From CAYRTD01 sp964426915 (GTDB lineage: Bacteria > Bacteroidota > Bacteroidia > Bacteroidales > GCA-2748055), in assembly GCA_964426915.1 (NCBI GenBank), contig CAYRTD010000074.1, forward strand, positions 1 through 18,518: a stretch of 18,518 nt of DNA, written 5' to 3'. Below the pieces are notes generated by a model. The model saw only the letters and a list, made by a program, of their open reading frames with translations, was not told where the DNA came from and did not search any database. Of the stretch, positions 1-7,538 are shown piece after piece (within the stretch, counting starts at the first letter, position 1; the number at the start of each line of letters is the position of its first letter). The position numbers were made by a program, and so were the translations under genes.

Positions 1-6
1 AGCTCA

Positions 7-20
7 CCGCCAATTGGCGG
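7..20. repeat. Perfect 14-bp palindrome at the window edge
   Basis: CCGCCAATTGGCGG is its own reverse complement. It stands alone near the left edge, so its context is lost. It may be the end of an intergenic hairpin repeat or an operator; nothing more can be said. Confidence 0.45.
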
Positions 21-131
21 ATTCGGTTATGATCCAGACACCCGACTTTATTGACGGACTCTATTTAACCTGTATTCCGGCAATATACAGTAAATGCCGG
101 AGCAGAGAAATTAGAAATATAATGTTGCGTA

Positions 132-2039
132 TTAAAGACCAACAAAATCCTTTCCCTGCAGGAATATTAAATCCACAGGTATATCGAGCGCATTTAGCCT
201 GTTAAGATCATTTCTGAGTTGTTCACCAATAATACCTCTTTCCTCGATCATCTCCTTCGCCTTATCGTAGTCTCCGAGTCCCTGAATGCTTATAATTTCC
301 CGGGTAAGTTCCTCCATTGCTGATTTCATTTTCTCAAAATCAATTCTGTAATCACCTGTTTCTTCATTTCTTGTGAAGGCACCTTTTTCCTGAAAATAAT
401 AAAAACGGATCATATTTGCTTTTCCATGTGCAGATGATGCTCCAAAACGGACCGACCTGAAAATACTAGCCATGAAAGTGACATAGTTGTCCATGAGGTC
501 ATCATCGTCCAGTTCTCCCATTTCGGTAAGTTTGGTAACAATATATAACCCAAGGATATCAGCTTTCCCTTCCTCTATTGGAGAATATGTTTCGCGAAGA
601 GCCTGGCGAACCGGTCCTTTTCCATTGATAGTATAATCAATACCCAGCCCATGCGCTACTTCATGAAACATCGTATTTTCAAAGAAAGCATTAAAATCAA
701 TGTGTTTACGCTGATCTTCACTTATAAGAACATTAGAAATGGGAATAAGGATGTTCTCAAACTTATAGCGAATAGAGTTTTTAAGCTGAAGTTTTCGGCT
801 TCCGTAATTCTTTCTGACTTCCGGATCGTTGGGTAAATTTATTGCAATTGTTTTGCTACCGGCATTACAATCACCCGCATAGTAGATAGCTTCATAAACA
901 TTCAGATCTGATCCTGTTCCCGGAGTTTCCTGCTTGAATTTATCAGGAACGGGTAGTTCTTTCTGGAGCATGGGAAGAAGGCCGGCCAGACGCGATATTC
1001 TGTCACTCCATTCTTTATCCCTGATCAGAAGAAAGGATTCGTGAGCTGCTTTATAATTGAATAACTGGTCTTCATAATTTTCTATGGGACCGACAATAAA
1101 ATCGACATCATTATTCTTCATTTTCATCCAGGCAACGTCACTTTCATAATACTCATCGCTAAGAAGCGCTTCAGCCCTTTTTTTCAGGTAATCCTTAAAG
1201 CCATCATTTTCTGCATATTCAGAAGCCCTGAGTAATAGCTCGGAAGCTTGCTTCACCTTATCTTCAAATGCTTCATGGTACCATACAGTTTTAAGATTTC
1301 CTGCATCATCCCTTCTTAAAAGCGTATATTGACTGGTTTTATCCGGATCATCCAGTGCGTTGAACTCTTCTTTTGTCATATCGGAGGGATAAAAATTAGC
1401 TCCCGGATATTTTTGCCCATAGCGTGGTAAAAATGGTTGATTGTTATTTAATCTATCCCATGGTCCGTAGTTAATCCTGAATAAATCCTTTAGGGTATCA
1501 TTTTCTGTCGTATTCATGAGCTGTTCCTTGTCTCCATAGGATTCAATCCAGAATAATTCATCCATTATGTCTGCAGCTTCATAAAGCAGAACAACCATTC
1601 TCTTTTGATCATCACTTAGATGACTTATGTCAGCACTAAGTGTAACTTCGGTATAGGCCATAAGCTTATTTCCAAGCATTCTTTCTTGTGTCATAAGCCT
1701 TACAGAAGATTCTCTATCTGCCGTCAATAAAAAAAGGTCTCCGTCTTCTATTTCATACCTGAAGATTATTTCATTAACATCCTCATCATCACTTATGTCT
1801 ACTTTGATTAAATAGTAGTTGTCATTGATTTCTGAAATATCATAGGAGTAGGAATTTCCGTTAATAAAAATTCTGGATTTATCAAAACGGACAGATATTT
1901 CATCTGAGTCTGTAATTTGCTGAATTTGAGCTGTTGTGTTCTGACCATAAAAATTTTCATTTATAAATTCAAGGTCGCGTGTGCAGGAAATTGTTAGGAG
2001 CAGCAATGTCACAATCGGAAGGAGATAGGTTTTATTCAT
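132..2039 (-). CDS. M49 (dipeptidyl-peptidase III-like) zinc metallopeptidase, lipoprotein
   Basis: Predicted envelope lipoprotein of 635 residues. The N-terminus is a short hydrophobic signal ending in TISC, with C19 as the likely lipidated residue. The zinc site is visible: H459-E460-V-A-H463 followed by G-L-G, then E489-E490-G-K-A-D494, giving two histidines and a downstream glutamate as ligands. A segment starting Y387-A-G-D-C-N and running into NLPNDP resembles the C-terminal DPP III-like part of plant Nudix-3-type proteins, which also use a HExxH-G pattern. Classical DPP III uses HExxGH with a much longer gap to the EExxAE motif, so this is a variant branch. The expected activity is cleavage of dipeptides or processing of short peptides; the substrate is unknown. 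The first Met is chosen because it starts the signal peptide directly, and a TAATTTTG promoter box lies 24 bases upstream. Family call fairly sure, activity inferred. Confidence 0.8.
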   Translation of the reverse strand: MNKTYLLPIVTLLLLTISCTRDLEFINENFYGQNTTAQIQQITDSDEISVRFDKSRIFINGNSYSYDISEINDNYYLIKVDISDDEDVNEIIFRYEIEDGDLFLLTADRESSVRLMTQERMLGNKLMAYTEVTLSADISHLSDDQKRMVVLLYEAADIMDELFWIESYGDKEQLMNTTENDTLKDLFRINYGPWDRLNNNQPFLPRYGQKYPGANFYPSDMTKEEFNALDDPDKTSQYTLLRRDDAGNLKTVWYHEAFEDKVKQASELLLRASEYAENDGFKDYLKKRAEALLSDEYYESDVAWMKMKNNDVDFIVGPIENYEDQLFNYKAAHESFLLIRDKEWSDRISRLAGLLPMLQKELPVPDKFKQETPGTGSDLNVYEAIYYAGDCNAGSKTIAINLPNDPEVRKNYGSRKLQLKNSIRYKFENILIPISNVLISEDQRKHIDFNAFFENTMFHEVAHGLGIDYTINGKGPVRQALRETYSPIEEGKADILGLYIVTKLTEMGELDDDDLMDNYVTFMASIFRSVRFGASSAHGKANMIRFYYFQEKGAFTRNEETGDYRIDFEKMKSAMEELTREIISIQGLGDYDKAKEMIEERGIIGEQLRNDLNRLNALDIPVDLIFLQGKDFVGL

Positions 2040-2063
2040 AATCCGGGGATTTTATATTTTATT

Positions 2064-2071
2064 CAAAATTA
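2064..2071 (-). promoter_or_regulatory. Putative Bacteroidota -7 box for the M49 lipoprotein gene
   Basis: On the minus strand this reads TAATTTTG, an exact match to the Bacteroidota -7 consensus TAnnTTTG, 24 bases before the ATG of the peptidase gene. No clean TTG -33 element is seen upstream, only a TTTTC about 24 bases away, so the call rests on the -7 box and its position. Confidence 0.42.
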
Positions 2072-2192
2072 GAGGAAATCAGAGTAAATTGAAAATAGAA
2101 AGGAATGTTTTTTAACCGTATGAAAAAGAAAATCAGAAACTCGTATTATTAATCTCCATTAAAAAATAATTCTAATTCTACTTTGACACATT

Positions 2193-2279
2193 AAAATCTT
2201 CCTGTTTTTTACCTTGAATTCCTTTGTGCCTCCGCTAAAAGAGCTTCAGCGACACGCGGGAAGGGGTCAGGAAGATTTT
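2193..2279. repeat. 87-bp element bounded by perfect 12-bp inverted repeats
   Basis: AAAATCTTCCTG at 2193-2204 is the exact reverse complement of CAGGAAGATTTT at 2268-2279. The 63-base interior contains further short complementary pieces (CCGC/GCGG; CGCT/AGCG). It codes for nothing, and no convincing target-site duplication is visible. It could be a small non-autonomous mobile element, a long-stem transcript end, or chance. Confidence 0.4.
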
Positions 2280-2313
2280 TCTCCTTTTACCCTTTGTGTT
2301 TCCCCAGGCTGTC

Positions 2314-2368
2314 GCTTTAGGGACAGGCACTAATAGGCTCTGGCAAAAACTGCTTTCTTTGTAGCTTT
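2314..2368. repeat. Left copy of a 55-bp exact duplicate flanking the N gap (assembly artefact)
   Basis: These 55 bases are identical to 2469-2523 and encode, on the minus strand, the last codons of prolyl-tRNA synthetase and its TAG stop. The match starts right after the common part ends and runs exactly to the first N. This is what an assembler leaves when two contigs sharing a k-mer end are scaffolded without merging. It is not a second proS fragment. Confidence 0.9.
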
Positions 2369-2468
2369 NNNNNNNNNNNNNNNNNNNNNNNNNNNNNNNN
2401 NNNNNNNNNNNNNNNNNNNNNNNNNNNNNNNNNNNNNNNNNNNNNNNNNNNNNNNNNNNNNNNNNNNN
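2369..2468. other. Scaffold gap of exactly 100 Ns
   Basis: A run of 100 undetermined bases, the conventional length for a gap of unknown size. Both flanks are the same 55-bp sequence, so the true gap size is probably negative: the two contigs overlap. Collapsing the duplicate would remove positions 2369-2523 and restore a continuous proS 3' end. Confidence 0.97.
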
Positions 2469-2523
2469 GCTTTAGGGACAGGCACTAATAGGCTCTGGCA
2501 AAAACTGCTTTCTTTGTAGCTTT
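2469..2523. repeat. Right copy of the 55-bp exact duplicate flanking the N gap
   Basis: Identical to 2314-2368. Here the sequence continues directly into the rest of proS, so this copy is joined to the gene body, while the left copy is joined to the gene's downstream region. Confidence 0.9.
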
Positions 2524-3960
2524 ATTTCCTGTGTAGATGCAGTTACCTTCTCCTTCTTCCATATTGAGAGGAATCAGTCGAATAGTTGCTTTGGTTTTGG
2601 TTTTTATTTTTTCTTCAGTTTCAGGAGTTCCATCCCACCAGGCGGAGACAAATCCACCTTTATTATCTAAGGTATTGACAAATTCTTCCCAGTTACTAAC
2701 TTCAGTAGTATTTTCCTTTCGGAACTTAAGTGCTTTCTTCAGAATATTTTGCTGGATTTCATCCAGGAGAGAGGAAACATAATCTGCAATTCCTTCCTGT
2801 TTGAGTGTATTTTTTTCCAGTGTGTCTCTGCGGGCAACTTCGATAGTCCCATTTTCAATATCTCTTGGCCCCAGGGCAAGTCTTACCGGAATTCCCTTAA
2901 GTTCATATTCGGCAAATTTCCATCCTGGTTTATGAGTATCCCGGTCATCATACTTCACGGTAATTCCTCTGGATTCCAGTTCAGATTTGATTTTACCTGC
3001 TTTTTCAGAAATATCTTTTATTTGAGCTTCTTCCCGGTAAATAGGAATGATTACTACCTGAATAGGGGCAAGTTTAGGGGGTAATACGAGCCCGTTATCG
3101 TCCGAATGCGCCATAATAAGAGCACCCATGAGTCGTGTGGAAACCCCCCATGAGGTAGCCCAGACATATTCCTGTTTTCCTTCTTTACTCGTAAACTGCA
3201 CATCAAAAGCCTTTGCGAAATTTTGTCCGAGAAAATGAGAAGTCCCTGCCTGAAGTGCTTTTCCATCCTGCATGAGAGCTTCAATACAGTAGGTGTCCAG
3301 AGCACCGGCAAATTTTTCACTTTCCGACTTAAGACCTTTTATTACAGGGATGCTCATCCATTCTTCGGCAAATTTTGCATAAATATCCAGTATTTTTAGT
3401 GTTTCTTCAATAGCCTCTTCCCTGGTTGCATGAGCAGTATGGCCTTCCTGCCAGAGAAATTCTGCAGTGCGGAGGAAAAGTCTTGTTCTCATTTCCCATC
3501 TTACTACATTGGCCCACTGATTAATAAGTAATGGGAGATCCCGGTAAGACTGTATCCAGTTTTTATAGGTATTCCAGATAATAGTTTCGGAAGTTGGCCT
3601 GATGATCAGTTCTTCTTCGAGTTTGGCTTCGGGATCAACTATAACACCCCCATTTTCTTCATCATTCTTTAAACGATAGTGAGTTACTACTGCACATTCC
3701 TTGGCAAAGCCCTCAACATGCTCGGCTTCCCTGCTGAAAAAAGATTTCGGAATAAAAAGTGGAAAATAGGCATTCTCATGACCCGTATCTTTAAACATTT
3801 TATCGAGAACCGATTGAATCTTTTCCCATATAGCATAACCATAAGGTTTTATGACCATACAGCCTCTAACGGCAGAATTCTCTGCCAGATCAGCTTTGAT
3901 TACCAGATCGTTGTACCATTGTGAGTAATTTTCCTGCCTTGAAGTAAGAACCTTTGCCAT
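2485..3960 (-). CDS. proS: Prolyl-tRNA synthetase, archaeal/eukaryotic-type (class IIa)
   Basis: Charges tRNA-Pro with proline in the cytoplasm. At 491 residues it has the length of the archaeal/eukaryotic-type bacterial ProRS, which lacks the large editing insertion of the E. coli type. Visible signatures are the N-terminal ENYSQWY segment, the class II active-site stretch R121-P-T-S-E125, a WQEGHTAHAT motif, a GTSHFLGQNF motif, and the HKPGWKFAEYELKGIPVRL segment of the anticodon-binding domain. The C-terminal extension ends in a terminal Tyr (FARAY), typical of this type, in which the C-terminus reaches back toward the active site. The start Met gives the usual MAKVLTSR beginning. It is divergent from the lipoprotein at 4269. 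The 3' end is intact despite the adjacent assembly gap. Confidence 0.97.
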   Translation of the reverse strand: MAKVLTSRQENYSQWYNDLVIKADLAENSAVRGCMVIKPYGYAIWEKIQSVLDKMFKDTGHENAYFPLFIPKSFFSREAEHVEGFAKECAVVTHYRLKNDEENGGVIVDPEAKLEEELIIRPTSETIIWNTYKNWIQSYRDLPLLINQWANVVRWEMRTRLFLRTAEFLWQEGHTAHATREEAIEETLKILDIYAKFAEEWMSIPVIKGLKSESEKFAGALDTYCIEALMQDGKALQAGTSHFLGQNFAKAFDVQFTSKEGKQEYVWATSWGVSTRLMGALIMAHSDDNGLVLPPKLAPIQVVIIPIYREEAQIKDISEKAGKIKSELESRGITVKYDDRDTHKPGWKFAEYELKGIPVRLALGPRDIENGTIEVARRDTLEKNTLKQEGIADYVSSLLDEIQQNILKKALKFRKENTTEVSNWEEFVNTLDNKGGFVSAWWDGTPETEEKIKTKTKATIRLIPLNMEEGEGNCIYTGNKATKKAVFARAY

Positions 3961-4108
3961 TTATAATAAATTTTTGAATCGCAAATTAAGAAAATATTCT
4001 CCTTATTCAGAAATGATTGGGTCTGTTTTATTTGTTACCTGAATAATATATGAGCCGAGTTTAAGTTTTTTTAAAAAGAAGTGTTATGTTAAAATAGACT
4101 GTTTTCTT

Positions 4109-4116
4109 TAGTTTTG
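4109..4116 (+). promoter_or_regulatory. Possible -7 box upstream of the Ser/Arg-rich lipoprotein gene
   Basis: TAGTTTTG matches TAnnTTTG exactly but lies about 150 bases before the start codon and has no TTG -33 partner. It would give a long leader. The near matches closer to the gene are equally plausible. Confidence 0.25.
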
Positions 4117-4256
4117 TTTAATAATAATGTATTTTGGTAGACAGAAAAACAACTCGTGCTGTTAAAAATTGATGTTGATGATAATTTGGTATGGAATTTG
4201 TTTATTTCACAATAAAGATTATTTAAAAACACAAACCTAAAGATATTTAAATTGAC

Positions 4257-4263
4257 AGGAGGT
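4257..4263 (+). promoter_or_regulatory. Strong Shine-Dalgarno site of the Ser/Arg-rich lipoprotein gene
   Basis: AGGAGGT with a 5-base spacer to the ATG at 4269. Bacteroidota genes rarely use such a site, and most genes in this window have none, so this one fixes the start and suggests high translation. Confidence 0.7.
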
Positions 4264-4268
4264 AAGTC

Positions 4269-5894
4269 ATGAAAGCAATTATAAGCATATTATCAGGGGC
4301 AACAATTCTACTCGCTTCATGTTCAAGTGGCTTCCACGCGAACACAGGGTATTATGATGATGCATATTATGTACCTTCAGCTACGCAGGAAGTTGTAGTA
4401 ACTGAACAGGTTGTTCCGGAAGTTAATCAGAATCCGGAAAGAGTGGAGAGAACAAACAGGCCATCTCAACAGGCAACCGTTTATGATGACGGATTGACCG
4501 ACTATGAAAGGTATAAGCTTCAGAAGGAGGCAGAAATGCTCGGGGAAAATCCTGAAGGATCAGAAGAGGGTTATTATGCTGAAGATCAGCCCTATGATAC
4601 AACCTATTACACAGAGGAGGGATATGAGGAAGGCTATTATGAAGATGATGGTGGTAAGGTTGTGGTAAATAATTATTATATCGATAATAATCAACTTCAT
4701 GATTATTATTATACTTCACGGATCCGGAGATTTCACAGGCCTTATTACGGATGGGATTATTACGATCCTTTTTATTCCGATTATTACTGGTATGACTATA
4801 ATCCGATGCATTGGGGTGTAAGCCTTTATGTAGGTTCCATGTGGGGTTCGTTTGGAAGACCTTATTATTCTCCTTATTCCCGTTACGGGTATGGTTACTA
4901 CGATAGCTGGCACAGTCCGTATTATGGAGGATGGTATTCAGGTTACCGGCCCTATTACGGTTCATACTGGAATGGATATTACACCGGTTATCATCACGGT
5001 CTCTATTCTTCTTATTATGCATATAACCGTGAGCCTTACAGAAGTTACGCCGGTTATGGGCACAGAACTTCAAGGGCTGCCTATACGCCTTCAGTAGCAA
5101 GGGCTAATACAGATGCAAGAAAAAGCACAAATTATTCCGCTTCCGAAAGACGGGCATCAAACCGCTCATCAGTAAGAACAACGGATAGTAGAAATGAAAG
5201 GACAGCGACAAGAACCGATGCACGTACATCGGCCAGGAATCAGAATCGTGCTGTAACTACCAGAGATGGTGCTAGAAGCGACACCAGGCAAAGAACTGAA
5301 ACCAGACAAAATACAACCAGGACGATTGACAGGAATGCTGTACGGTCAAGTGAAAGCAGGAGCAATTATAACAGACCTTCTTCCAGAAATTATGAGCCGA
5401 GGTATTCCAGACCAAAAACTACTTCTACACCAGAATATAGCAGAAGTCGTTCAAGTACTTCAAACAGCAGGTCAACATATACACGACCTTCTTCTACCAG
5501 CAGAAGTACCTATACCCGTCCTTCTTCAAGTAGCAGAAGTACCTATACACGGCCTTCTTCCAGTAGCAGACGCAGCTATACCCGACCTTCTTCAAGCAGC
5601 AGTTCCAGGACATATAATCGCCCATCGAGCAGCTCAAGGAGGAGCAGTTCCTACAGCAGACCTTCAAGCAGTTCCAGAAGCAGTAGTTACTCCCGGCCTT
5701 CGAGAAGTTCCTCGCCAAGCCGGAGTTACAGTACTCCTTCTAGAAGCTCAAGAAGCAGTAGTTACAGCGGATCATCAGGAAGCAGCTCACGCAGCAGCTA
5801 TAGCCGTTCATCCGGCAGCTCTTCTTCCTCTTCACGTAGCAGCAGCTCAAGTAGCTCGAGATCTTCCAGCAGCCGTGGTGGAGGCAGAAGATAA
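4269..5894 (+). CDS. Tyr-rich / Ser-Arg-rich repeat lipoprotein
   Basis: Unrecognised function; 541 residues. The signal peptide ends in the lipobox L15-A-S-C18, so it should be lipid-anchored. The mature protein has three parts: an acidic, Tyr-rich stretch (about 20-140, with YYEDD-like runs); a Tyr/Trp/Gly/Pro-rich stretch (about 140-265, with many YY pairs and one short WGVSLYVGSMWGS segment that looks foldable); and a basic Ser/Arg tail (about 270-541) ending RGGGRR. Within the tail an 11-residue unit of type STYTRPSSSSR recurs at 402-412, 413-423 and 424-434, then decays over two more units to 457. Similar Bacteroidota proteins are found near proS and have sometimes been mislabelled after it. 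The net charge flips from acidic to strongly basic along the chain, which could suit binding to acidic glycans, peptidoglycan or nucleic acid; that is inference only. Confidence 0.8.
   Translation: MKAIISILSGATILLASCSSGFHANTGYYDDAYYVPSATQEVVVTEQVVPEVNQNPERVERTNRPSQQATVYDDGLTDYERYKLQKEAEMLGENPEGSEEGYYAEDQPYDTTYYTEEGYEEGYYEDDGGKVVVNNYYIDNNQLHDYYYTSRIRRFHRPYYGWDYYDPFYSDYYWYDYNPMHWGVSLYVGSMWGSFGRPYYSPYSRYGYGYYDSWHSPYYGGWYSGYRPYYGSYWNGYYTGYHHGLYSSYYAYNREPYRSYAGYGHRTSRAAYTPSVARANTDARKSTNYSASERRASNRSSVRTTDSRNERTATRTDARTSARNQNRAVTTRDGARSDTRQRTETRQNTTRTIDRNAVRSSESRSNYNRPSSRNYEPRYSRPKTTSTPEYSRSRSSTSNSRSTYTRPSSTSRSTYTRPSSSSRSTYTRPSSSSRRSYTRPSSSSSSRTYNRPSSSSRRSSSYSRPSSSSRSSSYSRPSRSSSPSRSYSTPSRSSRSSSYSGSSGSSSRSSYSRSSGSSSSSSRSSSSSSSRSSSSRGGGRR
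5471..5640 (+). repeat. In-frame 33-bp tandem repeats in the lipoprotein tail
   Basis: Three near-identical 33-bp units (11 codons each) start at 5472, 5505 and 5538, followed by a 39-bp and a 30-bp degenerate unit. Each encodes a Y-T/N-R-P-S-S core. The third codon positions vary between units, so the array is not very recent, but its length could still change by slippage or recombination. Confidence 0.75.
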
Positions 5895-5916
5895 TAATTG
5901 CTATTCAATTTTGACA

Positions 5917-5946
5917 GGTCCCGCTTATCTGGCGGGATCTTTTTTT
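5917..5946 (+). terminator. Rho-independent terminator after the Ser/Arg-rich lipoprotein gene
   Basis: An 8-bp stem (5917-5924 with 5932-5939, one G-U pair, GC-rich core CCCGC/GCGGG), a 7-base loop and seven Ts directly after. It lies 22 bases beyond the TAA stop and only 20 bases before the next ATG, so the downstream outer-membrane protein gene either relies on read-through or has its promoter within this hairpin region. Confidence 0.85.
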
Positions 5947-5966
5947 GAACTTTAAATCTTTGAAAA

Positions 5967-7427
5967 ATGAAACGCTATATTTTGATAGTTACAGGATTGG
6001 TATTTTTAACCACAGGTATTCTAAAAGCTCAAAATGAAGTTGATGCTTTAAGGTACTCTCAGAATTATCCTGTTGGAACTGCTCGTTCCATCGGACTTGG
6101 AGGAGCAATTGGTGCGGTAGGAGGGGATTTTTCATCTCTTTCTGTGAATCCCGCAGGAATTGGATTGTACCGCGCATCAGAAATGACATTTTCTCCGGCT
6201 CTTTACTGGAATAAAACAACTTCCGATTTTCTGGGAAACAGTTATTCAGATGAGAAATATAATTTAAACCTGGGAAATGTGGGTTTTGTCTTTAATAACA
6301 AGACTGGTAAGGAAAGCGGCTGGATAAGCACAAGTTTTGGTGTTGGATATAACAGGCTTAATAATTTTCACCGGGAAGTATTTATGGGGGGAATCCAGAA
6401 TAACAGCTCTTACCTGGATAATTTTGTATATTATGCCGATGATCTCCCAGCGGAGGACCTTGATCCTTTTTATGAAAAGCTTGCTTATGATACATATATG
6501 ATAGACTGGGATGAAACTAACGGAGAATATTTTAATGACTTTGCCGATGCAGGATATGGCCAGGTGCAGGAACGCACGATTAATTCCAGTGGATCCATAG
6601 GAGAATATCTTCTGTCATTCGGAGCAAACTATAATCACCGTTTATATCTCGGTGCCAGTCTGGGCATTAACCGGATTAATTTTGAGCAAACCGTAATTCA
6701 TTTTGAGGGAGATCCACAAAATATTATTCCTTTTACACGGAATTTTACTTTTGAAGAGTATTTGCGTACAAATGGAACCGGATATAACCTTAAGCTCGGA
6801 GCCATTGTCCGTCCGGTAGACTATTTAAAATTGGGAGCATCATTCCATGTACCCACCTTTTATAATCTGAAGGATGAATATGAAAATACCATGGAAGCAA
6901 ATATTGACCCGGAAGAAGGTTTTGACAATCCGCAAACGGCTTCTTCAGGCCTTTACGAATACAGATACAAACTCAAAACTCCTGCCAGGGCAATAGGTAG
7001 TGCAGCTGTTACCTTCGGAAAAATGGGTTTGATCAGTGTCGATTATGAATTTATAAATTACCGGAATTCGGATCTAAGTGCCAGCGATTATAATTTCAGG
7101 ATTGAGAACCAGGATATTGAAGATGTGTACAGGGCAGTACACAATCTCAGAATTGGCGGCGAAGTCAGATTTGGTCCGGTATATTTCAGAGGAGGCTATG
7201 CGTATTATGCCAGCCCTTATGCAACCTCGCAGCCCAATGTAGATGCGAACAGGAATGTTCTTTCCGCGGGATTTGGGATTAGAAGTCAGTTTTTCTTTAT
7301 GGATGCCGGATATCGTTATTCAACCCAGAAGGATACCTATTATCTTTATTTACCCAAAATGGCAGACCCTGCTCTAAATACAAATAACGCCAATACTGTA
7401 CAGGTTACCTTCGGATTCAGATTTTAA
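5967..7427 (+). CDS. FadL/OmpP1-like outer-membrane beta-barrel protein
   Basis: Predicted outer-membrane porin-like protein of 486 residues. A signal peptide of about 21 residues ends KA-QNEV. The early segment with ARSIGLGGAIGAVGGD and N61-P-A-G-I-G-L-Y resembles the NPAG motif at the N-terminal plug of FadL/TodX and PorV-type barrels. The rest shows alternating aromatic and polar beta strands, and the chain ends QVTFGFRF, with the terminal Phe that Bam recognises. FadL relatives pass hydrophobic compounds across the outer membrane; in Bacteroidota this subfamily is widespread and its substrate is generally unknown. The start follows a terminator by 20 bases with no Shine-Dalgarno. Family fairly sure, substrate unknown. 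Confidence 0.78.
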   Translation: MKRYILIVTGLVFLTTGILKAQNEVDALRYSQNYPVGTARSIGLGGAIGAVGGDFSSLSVNPAGIGLYRASEMTFSPALYWNKTTSDFLGNSYSDEKYNLNLGNVGFVFNNKTGKESGWISTSFGVGYNRLNNFHREVFMGGIQNNSSYLDNFVYYADDLPAEDLDPFYEKLAYDTYMIDWDETNGEYFNDFADAGYGQVQERTINSSGSIGEYLLSFGANYNHRLYLGASLGINRINFEQTVIHFEGDPQNIIPFTRNFTFEEYLRTNGTGYNLKLGAIVRPVDYLKLGASFHVPTFYNLKDEYENTMEANIDPEEGFDNPQTASSGLYEYRYKLKTPARAIGSAAVTFGKMGLISVDYEFINYRNSDLSASDYNFRIENQDIEDVYRAVHNLRIGGEVRFGPVYFRGGYAYYASPYATSQPNVDANRNVLSAGFGIRSQFFFMDAGYRYSTQKDTYYLYLPKMADPALNTNNANTVQVTFGFRF

Positions 7428-7446
7428 AGTTTAGGGTTAGATGAAT

Positions 7447-7487
7447 AAAAGGGATGCATCCTTGGATGTCATCCCTTTTTTCTTTTT
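7447..7487. terminator. Bidirectional terminator between convergent genes
   Basis: A 10-bp stem AAAAGGGATG / CATCCCTTTT (7447-7456 with 7470-7479) encloses a second small stem ATCC/GGAT. It is followed by a T-rich run on the plus strand, and the A-run on the left gives Ts on the minus strand. It sits between the outer-membrane protein gene (plus) and the WbqC-like gene (minus) and can serve both. Confidence 0.8.
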
Positions 7488-7538
7488 ACGTTGGTGGGAC
7501 TGACCTTAGATAATTAATTTGGACATGCCGGATTCATT

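Larger units (their letters stand above)
2040..2484. other. Intergenic region between proS and the M49 gene, including an assembly gap
   Basis: No gene is seen here. The stretch holds the promoter box of the peptidase gene, a 12-bp inverted repeat pair (2193-2204 and 2268-2279), a weak CTGTC/GACAG hairpin (2309-2326) just beyond the proS stop, and the gap with its duplicated flank. Two short imperfect phrases built on CCTTTGTG occur at about 2221 and 2291. If the gap is an unmerged overlap, the real distance between the proS stop and the peptidase start is about 290 bases. Confidence 0.7.
3961..4268. other. Divergent intergenic region between proS and the Ser/Arg-rich lipoprotein gene
   Basis: About 308 AT-rich bases that must contain both promoters. 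On the plus strand an exact TAnnTTTG match (TAGTTTTG, 4109-4116) and two near matches lacking one base (around 4130 and 4181) are seen. On the minus strand TTAATTTG about 20 bases before proS is one base short of the consensus. No small gene or RNA gene is recognised. Confidence 0.5.

Noticed and set aside
76..101. Hairpin TCCGGCA/TGCCGGA as the terminator of the M49 peptidase gene
   Set aside because: The 7-bp stem is real but the minus-strand side after it lacks a T-run, and it is about 30 bases past the stop; too weak to call.
2329..2368. A second proS C-terminal fragment left of the gap
   Set aside because: It is part of the exact 55-bp duplicate that ends at the first N; an assembly overlap explains it without any gene duplication.
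4423..5100. Long antisense reading frame of 225 codons under the lipoprotein gene, and a plus-strand alternative frame at 5266-5955
   Set aside because: Both are low-complexity by-products of the biased Tyr and Ser/Arg codons of the real gene, with no start signals and no protein-like composition.
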